Assembly: GCF_009932435.1 (NCBI RefSeq)
Contig: NZ_BJOU01000001.1
Span: 2,170,001-2,234,000, forward strand
Origin: Gordonia crocea
GTDB taxonomy: Bacteria > Actinomycetota > Actinomycetes > Mycobacteriales > Mycobacteriaceae
DNA: 64,000 nt
Direction: 5' to 3'
This document shows positions 34,979-46,289 of the stretch, piece after piece; the stretch's first letter is position 1; each line of letters opens with the position of its first letter. A program made the position numbers and the translations under genes. Below the pieces are notes generated by a model. The model was given only the letters and a program-made list of their open reading frames with translations, made no database searches and was not told the DNA's origin.

Positions 34979-35926
34979 ATGGCGGCAGCGGCGAAGGCGG
35001 CAGCGGCGAAGGCGGCAGCGGCGAAGGCGGGGCACCCGGTGGCGACCCCCGACACCGGCACGACGGCCACCCTGTCGCCCGCGCAGTGGACGGCGCGCGC
35101 CGACCGGCACCGCGACAGGATCGACGCGCTCATCGGCGACTATCTCGACGCCCGACACACCGGCGGCAAGCACCCCGTCGTCGACTTCCTGTTCACCTAC
35201 TACCCGTACCGACCGGCCCAGTTGCGGCGCTGGCACCCGGGATACGGCACCGTCCTGGCCGCTCCCGATGCCGGGGACCACCCCTACGCCGGGGCCCGCG
35301 GCTACCGGCCGGTCGCCGGCGGTGTCACCGTCGGCCGCGAGTACCTGCAGCGGCGCGAACGCACGCTGCGGACGACTCGGGCCCTGTTGGTGGCCACCGC
35401 CGCCCGGGCGCCCCGCCTCGGCTGTTTCGGCCTGCACGAGTGGGCCATGGTCTACCGCTCCGGCGCCCCGCGCCACCGGATTCCGCTGCGCCTCGGCCCG
35501 GCGGGCACCGACGCGGTGGTCGAGGCGAACCAACTCGTGTGCAGCCACTTCGACGCCTTCCGCTTCTTCACCGACCCAGCGCGCGCCCGCAACGCCGCTG
35601 CGTTGACCAGGCAGGCGCAGCTCGACCACGAGCAGCCCGGATGCCTGCACGCGACGATGGACCTGTACCGCGTCGGCGCCAAGCTCAGCCCGCTGCTGGA
35701 GTCCGACCTGGTCGCCGATGCCTTCGAACTGGCCCACCGAGCCCGCGAGATCGACATGCGCGCCAGCCCGTACGACCTCGCCGACCTCGGCTACGAACCG
35801 ATCCGGATCGAGACGCCGACGGGGAAGGCGGAGTACGTCCGCGAGCAACAAGCCATCGCCGCCGACGGTGCCGACCTGCGGGGACGCGTGTTGGCCGTCG
35901 TCGAGGGATTAATCGCGGGCCTCTGA
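34979..35926 (+). CDS. conserved actinobacterial protein of unknown function
   Basis: A family common in Mycobacteriales and Rhodococcus. Relatives are often labelled 3-methyladenine DNA glycosylase, but I see no helix-hairpin-helix glycosylase motif and would not use that name. The N-terminus is three copies of AAAAK encoded by 15-bp DNA repeats. Conserved-looking blocks are HPVVDFLFTYYPYRPAQLRRWHPG (residues 62-85), LGCFGLHEWAMVY near 150 and PGCLHATMDLYRV near 222. Rich in His, Tyr and Arg; no membrane helix. ATG 34979 begins inside the repeat tract, so the true start could be a little downstream. Confidence 0.6.
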   Translation: MAAAAKAAAAKAAAAKAGHPVATPDTGTTATLSPAQWTARADRHRDRIDALIGDYLDARHTGGKHPVVDFLFTYYPYRPAQLRRWHPGYGTVLAAPDAGDHPYAGARGYRPVAGGVTVGREYLQRRERTLRTTRALLVATAARAPRLGCFGLHEWAMVYRSGAPRHRIPLRLGPAGTDAVVEANQLVCSHFDAFRFFTDPARARNAAALTRQAQLDHEQPGCLHATMDLYRVGAKLSPLLESDLVADAFELAHRAREIDMRASPYDLADLGYEPIRIETPTGKAEYVREQQAIAADGADLRGRVLAVVEGLIAGL

Positions 35927-35956
35927 CGGTTAGTGTCGGATGCGGACACCACCGCC

Positions 35957-35983
35957 TTGGCCGTTGCGGCGAAGGGGTAGGAT
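35957..35983 (+). promoter_or_regulatory. likely sigma-A promoter of glcB
   Basis: TTGGCC (35957-35962) and TAGGAT (35978-35983) with a 15-bp spacer, about 65 bp before the glcB ATG. A GAAAGG ribosome site lies just upstream of the ATG. The spacer is short, so confidence is modest. Confidence 0.4.
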
Positions 35984-36049
35984 GTACGGCGGCACTTGTG
36001 CTGACTACCAGGGCATATTCGCCCCGTATCACTCATAAGAAAGGCTGAC

Positions 36050-38239
36050 ATGTCTGATCGCGTCACCGTCCACGGACTCCAGGTCTCCCCGGTCCTCTAC
36101 GACTTCATCAACGATGAGGCGTTGCCTGGCAGCGGTGTAGACCAGGAGGCGTTCTGGGCCGGCGCCGCAGACGTCATCAACACCTTCGCGCCGCGCAACC
36201 GCGAGCTGCTGAAGGTCCGTGACGAGCTGCAGACCAAGATCGATCAGTGGCACCGGGACCACCCCGCCACCGACGGCAAGGTTGACTTCGACGCTTACAA
36301 GCAGTTCCTCGGCGAGATCGGCTACCTCGTCACGCCGCCGGAGGACTTCGAGATCGGCACCAGCGGTGTCGACACCGAAATCTCCCAGACCGCCGGTCCG
36401 CAGCTCGTCGTGCCGATCCTCAACGCCCGGTTCGCGATCAACGCCGCCAACGCACGGTGGGGCTCGCTGTACGACGCGCTGTACGGCACCGACGTGATCT
36501 CCGAGGCCGACGGTGCCGAGAAGGGCAAGTCGTACAACAAGGTCCGCGGTGACAAGGTCATCGCCTACGCCAAGAAGTTCCTCGACACCGCCGTCCCGCT
36601 CGAGCACGGCAGCCACGCCGACGCGACGCGCTACGTCATCGACGGCACCAAGGTGAACGTCATTCTCGGTGACGACACCGAGGTGACCACTTTCGCCGAC
36701 CCGGACGCCTTCGTCGGATACCGCGGCGATGCCCTCGCCCCGTCGTCGATCCTGCTGCGCCACAACGGTCTGCACGTCGACATCCTCTTCGACGCCGAGT
36801 CGCCTGTCGGCTCGACCGACAAGGCCGGGATCAAGGACGTGGAGCTCGAGTCCGCGATCACCACGATCATGGACTTCGAAGACTCGGTTGCCGCCGTCGA
36901 CGCCGAGGACAAGGTCGTCGGGTACCGCAACTGGCTGGGCCTCAACCGCGGCGACCTCGCCGAGGAGGTCAGCAAGGGCGGGAAGACCTTCACCCGCGTG
37001 CTGAACCCGAACCGCACCTACACTGCTCCCGACGGATCGACCGTCGAGCTGCACGGCCGGTCCCTGCTGTTCGTCCGCAACGTCGGCCACCTGATGACCA
37101 ACCCGGCCATCCTCGACGCCGACGGCAACGAGGTGCCCGAAGGGATCCTCGACGCGCTGGTCACCTCGCTTCTCGGCAAGTTCGGACTCTCGTCGGAGGG
37201 CCTGCAGAACTCGCGGACCGGGTCGATCTACATCGTGAAGCCGAAGATGCACGGCCCCGACGAGGTCGCCTTCACCAGCGACCTGTTCGCCGCCGTGGAG
37301 GATGTCATCGGCGTCCCGCGCAACACCCTCAAGGTCGGCATCATGGACGAGGAGCGCCGCACCACGGCCAACCTCAAGGCCGCGATCAAGGCCGCCGAGG
37401 ACCGCGTGGTGTTCATCAACACCGGCTTCCTCGACCGCACCGGCGACGAGATCCACACCTCCATGGAGGCCGGGCCGATGATCCGCAAGGGCGAGATGAA
37501 GTCCCAGACCTGGATCAAGGCCTACGAGGACTCGAACGTCGACATCGGCCTGGCCGCCGGACTGTCGCACAAGGCGCAGATCGGCAAGGGCATGTGGGCG
37601 ATGACCGACCTCATGGCGGACATGGTCGCGCAGAAGGGTGCGCAGCCGCGCGCCGGCGCCACCACCGCGTGGGTGCCGTCGCCGACGGCCGCCACACTGC
37701 ACGCCACGCACTACCACGAGGTCGACGTCTTCAAGGTCCAGGACGAGATCGCCAAGCGCGAGCCCGCCTCGATCGACGACATCCTCACCATCCCGCTGGC
37801 GCCGAAGACCGATTGGTCCGACGCGGAGAAGCGCGAGGAGCTCGACAACAACTGCCAGTCGATCCTGGGCTACGTGGTCCGCTGGATCGATCACGGCGTC
37901 GGTTGTTCGAAGGTTCCCGACATCCACGACGTGGCGCTGATGGAGGACCGTGCGACGCTGCGCATCTCCAGCCAGCTGCTGGCCAACTGGCTGCGCCACG
38001 GCATCGTCACCGAGGCGGACATCGTCTCGGCGCTGGAGCGGATGGCACCGGTGGTCGACCGGCAGAACGCCGATGACCCGGACTACTCGCCGATGGCACC
38101 GGACTTCGACACCAACATCGCCTTCCAGGCGGCGAAGGCGTTGATCCTCGAGGGTGCGACGCAGCCGAGCGGCTACACCGAGCCGATTCTGCACCGTCGT
38201 CGCCGCGAGTACAAAGCGGCCAACGGTGCGTCAGCCTAA
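36050..38239 (+). CDS. glcB: malate synthase G
   Basis: Condenses glyoxylate with acetyl-CoA to malate, second step of the glyoxylate shunt, cytoplasmic monomer. 729 residues, the usual length of the G form. Recognisable blocks include [14 protein letters not shown] near residue 137, the [17 protein letters not shown] block near 390, and [22 protein letters not shown] near 460, the hallmark of malate synthase G near the metal and glyoxylate site. Good AAAGG site before ATG 36050. A membrane-anchored protein gene overlaps its end. Orthologue of Rv1837c. Confidence 0.95.
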   Translation: MSDRVTVHGLQVSPVLYDFINDEALPGSGVDQEAFWAGAADVINTFAPRNRELLKVRDELQTKIDQWHRDHPATDGKVDFDAYKQFLGEIGYLVTPPEDFEIGTSGVDTEISQTAGPQLVVPILNARFAINAANARWGSLYDALYGTDVISEADGAEKGKSYNKVRGDKVIAYAKKFLDTAVPLEHGSHADATRYVIDGTKVNVILGDDTEVTTFADPDAFVGYRGDALAPSSILLRHNGLHVDILFDAESPVGSTDKAGIKDVELESAITTIMDFEDSVAAVDAEDKVVGYRNWLGLNRGDLAEEVSKGGKTFTRVLNPNRTYTAPDGSTVELHGRSLLFVRNVGHLMTNPAILDADGNEVPEGILDALVTSLLGKFGLSSEGLQNSRTGSIYIVKPKMHGPDEVAFTSDLFAAVEDVIGVPRNTLKVGIMDEERRTTANLKAAIKAAEDRVVFINTGFLDRTGDEIHTSMEAGPMIRKGEMKSQTWIKAYEDSNVDIGLAAGLSHKAQIGKGMWAMTDLMADMVAQKGAQPRAGATTAWVPSPTAATLHATHYHEVDVFKVQDEIAKREPASIDDILTIPLAPKTDWSDAEKREELDNNCQSILGYVVRWIDHGVGCSKVPDIHDVALMEDRATLRISSQLLANWLRHGIVTEADIVSALERMAPVVDRQNADDPDYSPMAPDFDTNIAFQAAKALILEGATQPSGYTEPILHRRRREYKAANGASA

Positions 38240-39382
38240 CAAGCACGGTTCTGGTGGCGAGGGGCATCCGCTCCTCGCCACCGTTCTCGTCGTGCTTTTA
38301 GTCGTCGGCCTCGGCGTTGCCTGGTTCCAGGCTCGCAGCCGGGTCGACCGCCAGGGCGACCAGGCGGCCGGCAAATGCGTGGAGGGACCGGCGACGATCC
38401 CGATCATCGCCAGTCCCGACATCGCCGAGGTCCTCGGCGAGATTGCCAAACGCTATAACGCCACCAGGCCCGTAGTCCGCGACCACTGCGTCACCGTCTC
38501 GGTGCGACCGTCGGACTCGAAAGTCGTCCTCGAGGGCCTGCGCGGCACCTGGGACACCGAGTCGATGGGTCCCCATCCGGTCGCCTGGATCCCTCAATCT
38601 TCCCTCTGGGCCGCTGAACTGACCACCGGCAAGCCGAATGCCGTGGAAGGATCACCCGATTCCCTGGCCTCCTCTCCGGTCGTGCTGGCGATGCGCTCGG
38701 AATTCGCCGACAACGCGGCCGGAAAACTCGCGTGGTCCGACCTGCCCGGGCTGGCGAAACGGCCCAACGCGATGGCCGATTTCGGCCTGCCCACCTGGGG
38801 TCCGTTGCGCCTGGCGATGCCGGTGGGCGTCGCCGCCGATGCCACCGTGCTGTCCGCACAGGCCATCGCCGCCGGTGTCAGCCGCACATCCGGCCCGCTG
38901 ACCGCCGCCCAGGCCGAGTCGCGCCCCGTCGCCGACGGCATCAAGGCGGTGCTCGACGCCGCCCCGACCACTCCGGAGGGTGCGGCCGCACCGGCGGCCG
39001 TGGCGATCTCCCGGGCCGATCCGCGCCGCGGCATGCACGCGGTCCCGATCACCGAACAACAGCTCTACCTCTTGGCCCGGACCGGCGCGGTCGACACCTC
39101 GATGCGGGCGTTCTTCCCGTCCGGGGCGACGCCGGTCGCCGACTACCCCGTGTTACGCCTCGCCGATGACAAGGTCAGCGCGGCCCAATCCGACGGGGTG
39201 GTCGACTTCGTCGACTTCGTGAAGATGCCGGCGCAGGCGGCACTGCTCACCGGCCTCGGCTTCCGCACCGAACGGGCCCAACCGTCCATGGGCAACTCTG
39301 CGGTGAGTTTCCCCGCGGTGCGCGATCCGCTGGCGAGGCCCGAAGCCGCCGCCAGCGCCGCGATCACCAAACTGGTCTTCCG

Positions 39383-39386
<4 letters not shown>
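38226..39386 (+). CDS. membrane-anchored extracellular binding-protein-like protein
   Basis: A short cytoplasmic start, one membrane helix (about residues 15-36) and a large outer domain resembling the substrate-binding fold found N-terminal to a von Willebrand A domain in Rv1836c, which also follows glcB in M. tuberculosis. Here the protein stops after about 386 residues (ending TKLVFR), so the VWA part is missing. I place the start at GTG 38226, 14 bp inside glcB; the longer frame runs antisense-like through glcB. The stop codon overlaps the convergent gcvP stop. Ligand unknown. Confidence 0.6.
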
Positions 39387-42268
<2,882 letters not shown>

Positions 42269-42313
42269 CTGTTGCGACTCTCTTGCGCGGTGCCGGTGCC
42301 CTCTCCCTCTGTC

Positions 42314-42490
42314 ATGGTGCCTGAGAGTTTGAACCGCCGTTCCGGCAGTCTTTCCCCGTGGGCGGTCGGGTGAACCCGACTCTTTCCAGAGACGCCGTCA
42401 GCCCAGCGGTCCGGGTGCCTGAGAGATTGACGGAGAGGTGTTGCTCCTTCGGCGGTCACCGGTAACGGTGACGCTCTCCCACCGGGTAGC
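42314..42490 (-). promoter_or_regulatory. tandem glycine riboswitch upstream of gcvP
   Basis: Read on the minus strand, two aptamers of the gcvT class follow each other. Aptamer 1 (about 42490-42412) has GGGAGAGC, CGCCGAAGGAGCAA and TCTCTCAGGCACC. Aptamer 2 (about 42394-42316) has CTCTGGAAAGAGTCGG, GGGGAAAGACTGCCGG and AACTCTCAGGCACC. These are the conserved cores of glycine riboswitches. About 45 bases separate the second aptamer from the gcvP start, so glycine should switch on gcvP translation or readthrough. Confidence 0.92.
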
Positions 42491-42516
42491 GGCGCGAGAG
42501 TGATTCTACCCGGCGC

Positions 42517-43110
<594 letters not shown>

Positions 43111-43222
43111 TGCTGTCTCCTCGCCATCGCTGGTCACCAGGATACGCCGGTACTGCTCCGGCCATCGGAGATAACGGTAGGCAACCGGGGCCCCCTCGGG
43201 CAACGCGACTCGCGGAGGACTA

Positions 43223-43228
43223 ACCCTA
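43223..43228 (-). promoter_or_regulatory. possible -10 of resR within an imperfect palindrome
   Basis: Minus-strand TAGGGT within TACCTCAACTTTAGGGTTA. Comparison with its own reverse complement gives 11 of 19 matches, so a MerR-type operator for self-control is conceivable. No clear -35 box. Confidence 0.35.
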
Positions 43229-43273
43229 AAGTTGAGGTAGAGATCGAACTGTGACCTTGTGGCTCCGGGCCAC

Positions 43274-43771
43274 TCACTCGCCGCCGAGGTTGAAATCATC
43301 CGGGGAGACGTTGTCCAAGAACTCCTTGAAGCGCTCGACCTCGTCTTCCTTGAGCCCGGTCCCCTCCACCTCGTCCTCGTCGGGAATCACCAGGCCGGCC
43401 TCGACGAGGAGTTCCTCGCTGGCGTGGATCTCCGCACCGGTGCGCATGGCCACGGCGACCGCGTCGGACGGCCGGGCGGAGACGACGACCGAATCGGAAA
43501 ACACCATCTCGGCGTAGAACGTGCCCTCGCGCATGTCGACGATGCGGACTTGCTCGAGCTCCTGGCCGAACGTCTCGACGAGGTCGACGATGAGATCGTG
43601 GGTCAGCGGCCGAGGGGGTTCAATCCCCTTCTGGTGCAGGGCGATTGAGGCGGCTTCGTTCTGGCCGATCCAGATGGCCAAATAGCGCTCGCCACCGATC
43701 TCCCGCAGGAGTAGCACCGGCTGCGCCGCGGGCGATTCGACGCGGATCCCCACGACTTCCATCTGACCCAT
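43274..43771 (-). CDS. bifunctional nuclease (BFN/DUF151) family protein
   Basis: Member of the DUF151/bifunctional nuclease family: VGIRVESPAAQPVLLLRE at the start, YLAIWIGQNEAASIA near residue 33, SARPSDAVAVAMRTG near 97, and a C-terminal acidic helix ending VERFKEFLDNVSPDDF. ATG 43771 follows a TAGATT -10 box by 7 bp, so the mRNA is probably leaderless. Length equals Rv1829, which lies between the two MerR genes in the same way. The nuclease activity shown for plant members is not proven for bacterial ones. Confidence 0.85.
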   Translation of the reverse strand: MGQMEVVGIRVESPAAQPVLLLREIGGERYLAIWIGQNEAASIALHQKGIEPPRPLTHDLIVDLVETFGQELEQVRIVDMREGTFYAEMVFSDSVVVSARPSDAVAVAMRTGAEIHASEELLVEAGLVIPDEDEVEGTGLKEDEVERFKEFLDNVSPDDFNLGGE

Positions 43772-43778
43772 ACCGATA

Positions 43779-43784
43779 AATCTA
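43779..43784 (-). promoter_or_regulatory. -10 element, leaderless BFN-family gene
   Basis: TAGATT on the minus strand, 7 bp before ATG 43771. Confidence 0.5.
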
Positions 43785-43839
43785 CACGCCACCCGGACGC
43801 TGCGAGCAGCGCCGGAATCGATCCGGGCGCAATCGCCGA

Positions 43840-44556
43840 TCAGTCGAGAATGTCGCGGACCGCGGCCTTCACCAGCTGGGTGTGCAGGGTGACCGACAGT
43901 GCGGCGATCTCGCGGACGAGCTCGTCGGCCCGGTCGCGGGCGCCGGTCCCCTTGCCCTTCGCGATCGGACTCGCGATCTGCCCGACGAGGCCCGCCTCGC
44001 GGTCGGCGGAAACCTTGAACGCACGGAGATGGCGGGTCTGCAGGCCGTAGTTGGCCAGGGCGGCCGCGGCCTCGACGAGCCGTACCGCATCCTCGTCGAA
44101 GAAGCCGCCGGCTCCCGAACTCAGCAATCCGTTGCGCATGAGTTCGGTGACGAAGCCGGAATCGGCGCCGGTGCGCTCCATCAACTCCTCGCGGGAGATC
44201 CGGCCGCTGCGCTCGCCGAAGTCCGTCGCCGGGGCCACCGAACCGCGGGCCGACGACAGCATCGCCACCCCGTTGCGCTCCTCGCCATCCATGGCGTCGA
44301 GCTGTTCGCGGATGACCTTCAGCGGAAGGTAGCGGTCGCGCTGCGCGGTCAAGACGAACTTCAGCCGCCGATAGTCGGCCTCGCTGAACCGGCGGTAGCC
44401 CGACGGCGCGCGCTCCGGGGTGACCAGGCCCTCGGACTCGAGGAATCGGATCTTGGAGATCGTGACGTCGGGAAAATCATCACGCAGCAGGGCGAGAACC
44501 GAGCCGATCGACATCGTCGACTCGCTCCGCTGCTGCGGAGCGGGCGATCCGGTCAC
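43840..44556 (-). CDS. ftsR: MerR-family regulator FtsR
   Basis: MerR-type activator of ftsZ and cell-division genes in corynebacteria; orthologue of Rv1828. Diagnostic sequence at residues 15-60: SIGSVLALLRDDFPDVTISK, then the winged helix with EGLVTPERAPSGYRRFSEADYRRL and LTAQRDRYLPLKVIREQLD. The GTG at 44556 overlaps the garA stop (GTGA), so garA and ftsR are translationally coupled. 238 residues. A C-terminal ligand or dimer domain follows residue 110. Confidence 0.9.
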   Translation of the reverse strand: MTGSPAPQQRSESTMSIGSVLALLRDDFPDVTISKIRFLESEGLVTPERAPSGYRRFSEADYRRLKFVLTAQRDRYLPLKVIREQLDAMDGEERNGVAMLSSARGSVAPATDFGERSGRISREELMERTGADSGFVTELMRNGLLSSGAGGFFDEDAVRLVEAAAALANYGLQTRHLRAFKVSADREAGLVGQIASPIAKGKGTGARDRADELVREIAALSVTLHTQLVKAAVRDILD

Positions 44557-45005
44557 GAGGCAGCGGAACCGTCTCGGGGACCGGAGAGGAACACGAGTCG
44601 GAACTTGCCGATCTGCACCTCGTCGCCATTGCCCAGCGTCGCCACGTCGACCGGCTCGCGGTTGACGTAGGTCCCGTTGAGGCTGCCCACGTCGACGACC
44701 TGGAAGTCGCCGTCACCGAGGCGGAACTCCGCATGGCGCCGGCTGACGGTCACGTCGTCGAGGAAGATGTCACTGTCGGGATGCCGACCGGCCGAGGTGG
44801 CCGCCTGGTCGAGGAGGAAGCGCGATCCGGCGTTCGGGCCGCGCTTGACCACCAGCAACGCCGTTCCCGGCGCGAGGCGCTCCACACCGAGGTCGGCGGG
44901 TTCGCCGCCGGACGCGCTCGAAGCGTCCAGCTCCTTGATGATCTCCTCGCGAAACACCGAGGTCGTCTCGACCGGTGCCTCAAACCCGTTGTCCTTGTCG
45001 CTCAC
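44553..45005 (-). CDS. garA: FHA-domain regulator GarA
   Basis: Forkhead-associated protein that controls the 2-oxoglutarate node (2-oxoglutarate decarboxylase and glutamate dehydrogenase) according to phosphorylation by PknB/PknG. The N-terminal phospho-site motif ETTSVF is at residues 13-18, and the FHA domain at about 55-135 includes SAGRHPDSDIFLDDVTVSRR and GSLNGTYVNREPV. GTG 45005 has AGGAG just upstream; the longer frame is not conserved. About 150 residues. In the order ftsR-garA-gcvH as in M. tuberculosis. Confidence 0.92.
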   Translation of the reverse strand: MSDKDNGFEAPVETTSVFREEIIKELDASSASGGEPADLGVERLAPGTALLVVKRGPNAGSRFLLDQAATSAGRHPDSDIFLDDVTVSRRHAEFRLGDGDFQVVDVGSLNGTYVNREPVDVATLGNGDEVQIGKFRLVFLSGPRDGSAAS

Positions 45006-45230
45006 CACTTCTCCTGTCGTCTTCTCATCAGCGGCGCGCGCACGCTGAAGTCCGTCGCGCGCCGCGAATTCCATGCTTCGCAGAGTCTTTCGTCACCGAC
45101 CCGGTGCCCCAAACCACCGTGACAAGCACTGTCGATCATACCGGTGCATCGGTGTTCCCACGCCGTCGTTGGTGACGGTGGGACGGCCCGAACCCAAGTC
45201 GTTACCTCTGGGTAGGGTCCGACGGTCCGG

Positions 45231-45632
45231 CTACCCGGAGATCTGCTCGGTGTAGGCCGCCGCGTCGAGCAACGTGCCCAAGAGGTCGTCGGCCGTCCCC
45301 GACCCCACCCGCAGCTCGGCCAACCAGCCGGCCCCGTAGGCGTCGGAGTTCACCAGATCCGGTGAGGCCTCCAGCGCGTCGTTCACCGCGACGACTTCAC
45401 CGTCGAGGGGACTGTAGATGTCCGACACGCTCTTGGTCGATTCGACCTCGGCGAAGGACTCGCCGGTGGTCACGCTCTCACCCGCGCCGGGCAACTGCAC
45501 GAACACCACGTCGCCGAGCTGGTCCTGCGCGTAGTCGGTGATCCCGACTCGTACCGTCGTCTCGTCGACCTTCACCACCCACTCGTGCTCCACGGTGTAG
45601 CGCAGGTCCTCGGGAACGTTCGATTCAGCCAC
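45231..45632 (-). CDS. gcvH: glycine cleavage H protein (internal start within fusion ORF)
   Basis: Lipoyl carrier protein of the glycine cleavage system, which shuttles the aminomethyl group from GcvP to GcvT. The sequence YTVEHEWV at residue 12 and the lipoylation site ESTKSVSDIYSPLDGEV (Lys near residue 67) are intact, and at 133 residues it is full length. A GAAGGGAAGG ribosome site precedes GTG 45632, so a free protein is likely even though no stop codon separates it from the phosphatidyltransferase. Whether free, fused or both forms exist is open. Confidence 0.75.
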   Translation of the reverse strand: MAESNVPEDLRYTVEHEWVVKVDETTVRVGITDYAQDQLGDVVFVQLPGAGESVTTGESFAEVESTKSVSDIYSPLDGEVVAVNDALEASPDLVNSDAYGAGWLAELRVGSGTADDLLGTLLDAAAYTEQISG

Positions 45633-46280
45633 TTGCCTTCCCTTCGTCGGCGATAACGGTAGCGGGTCTGCTCGCGCCGTGCGCACCGAGGGTCGTCGGT
45701 CATCGGCGGGAGCGCGCATGACCAGTACCGTCTGGTACCAGTACAGCAAGAAGGTCCACAGGTACATCGCCACGCCCCAGATCAGCAGCGCCCAGCCGAA
45801 CGGTAGCGCGATCCGCCCGGCCACGTTGTCGAGCTGGCCGAACAGGATCCACGGGAACGCACTCATCAGTGCAAACGTCGCGGCCTTGCCGACGTAGAGC
45901 ACCGGGAGCGCCACGATGCCGCGTCGGCGCAACAGGGGGACCTGCAGGGCCAACAACACGTCGCGGGCGACGATGATCCCGATCAGCCACCACGGGATGA
46001 AACCGCGGATGCCGAAGGCCAACGGGATCGCGATGATGTAGATCCGGTCGGCGAGCGGGTCGAGCAACGCCCCCAGCGACGACGATTGGTCGAGCCAGCG
46101 CGCGATCTTGCCGTCGAGCCAATCGGAGAATCCCGAGGCGATCAGAATGGCAAACGCCCAGCCGTCGGCCTTGGCCACCAACAGCACGTAGAGGAAGACC
46201 GGGACCAGGGCCAACCGCAGCACGCTCAGCGCGTTAGGCACCGTGACGACCCGGTCGCCGCGCTCCCCCTCCCCGCTCAT
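45231..46280 (-). CDS. fusion ORF: CDP-alcohol phosphatidyltransferase plus GcvH
   Basis: One uninterrupted frame of 349 residues. Residues 1-216 are a multi-pass CDP-alcohol phosphatidyltransferase (PgsA2-like, phospholipid head-group synthesis) with the signature D-x3-DG-x2-AR-x8-G-x3-D-x3-D, seen as SDWLDGKIARWLDQ followed by GALLDPLADR near residue 52. Residues 217-349 are a complete glycine-cleavage H protein. In M. tuberculosis these are separate genes (Rv1822, Rv1826) with three small DUF881/DUF1290 genes between them. Loss of those genes and of the pgsA stop would make the fusion. A ribosome site and GTG inside the frame (45632) may also release free GcvH. ATG 46280 lies 9 bp after the secA2 stop. 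Confidence 0.8.
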   Translation of the reverse strand: MSGEGERGDRVVTVPNALSVLRLALVPVFLYVLLVAKADGWAFAILIASGFSDWLDGKIARWLDQSSSLGALLDPLADRIYIIAIPLAFGIRGFIPWWLIGIIVARDVLLALQVPLLRRRGIVALPVLYVGKAATFALMSAFPWILFGQLDNVAGRIALPFGWALLIWGVAMYLWTFLLYWYQTVLVMRAPADDRRPSVRTARADPLPLSPTKGRQVAESNVPEDLRYTVEHEWVVKVDETTVRVGITDYAQDQLGDVVFVQLPGAGESVTTGESFAEVESTKSVSDIYSPLDGEVVAVNDALEASPDLVNSDAYGAGWLAELRVGSGTADDLLGTLLDAAAYTEQISG

Positions 46281-46289
46281 CCGTGCCGC

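Noticed and set aside
36029..38194. 721-codon minus-strand ORF
   Set aside because: Mirror of glcB; only glcB has recognisable domains.
45157..45184. Terminator after gcvH
   Set aside because: A bulged hairpin (TCCCACGCCGTC/GACGGTGGGA) is present but has no T-tract in the gcvH direction.
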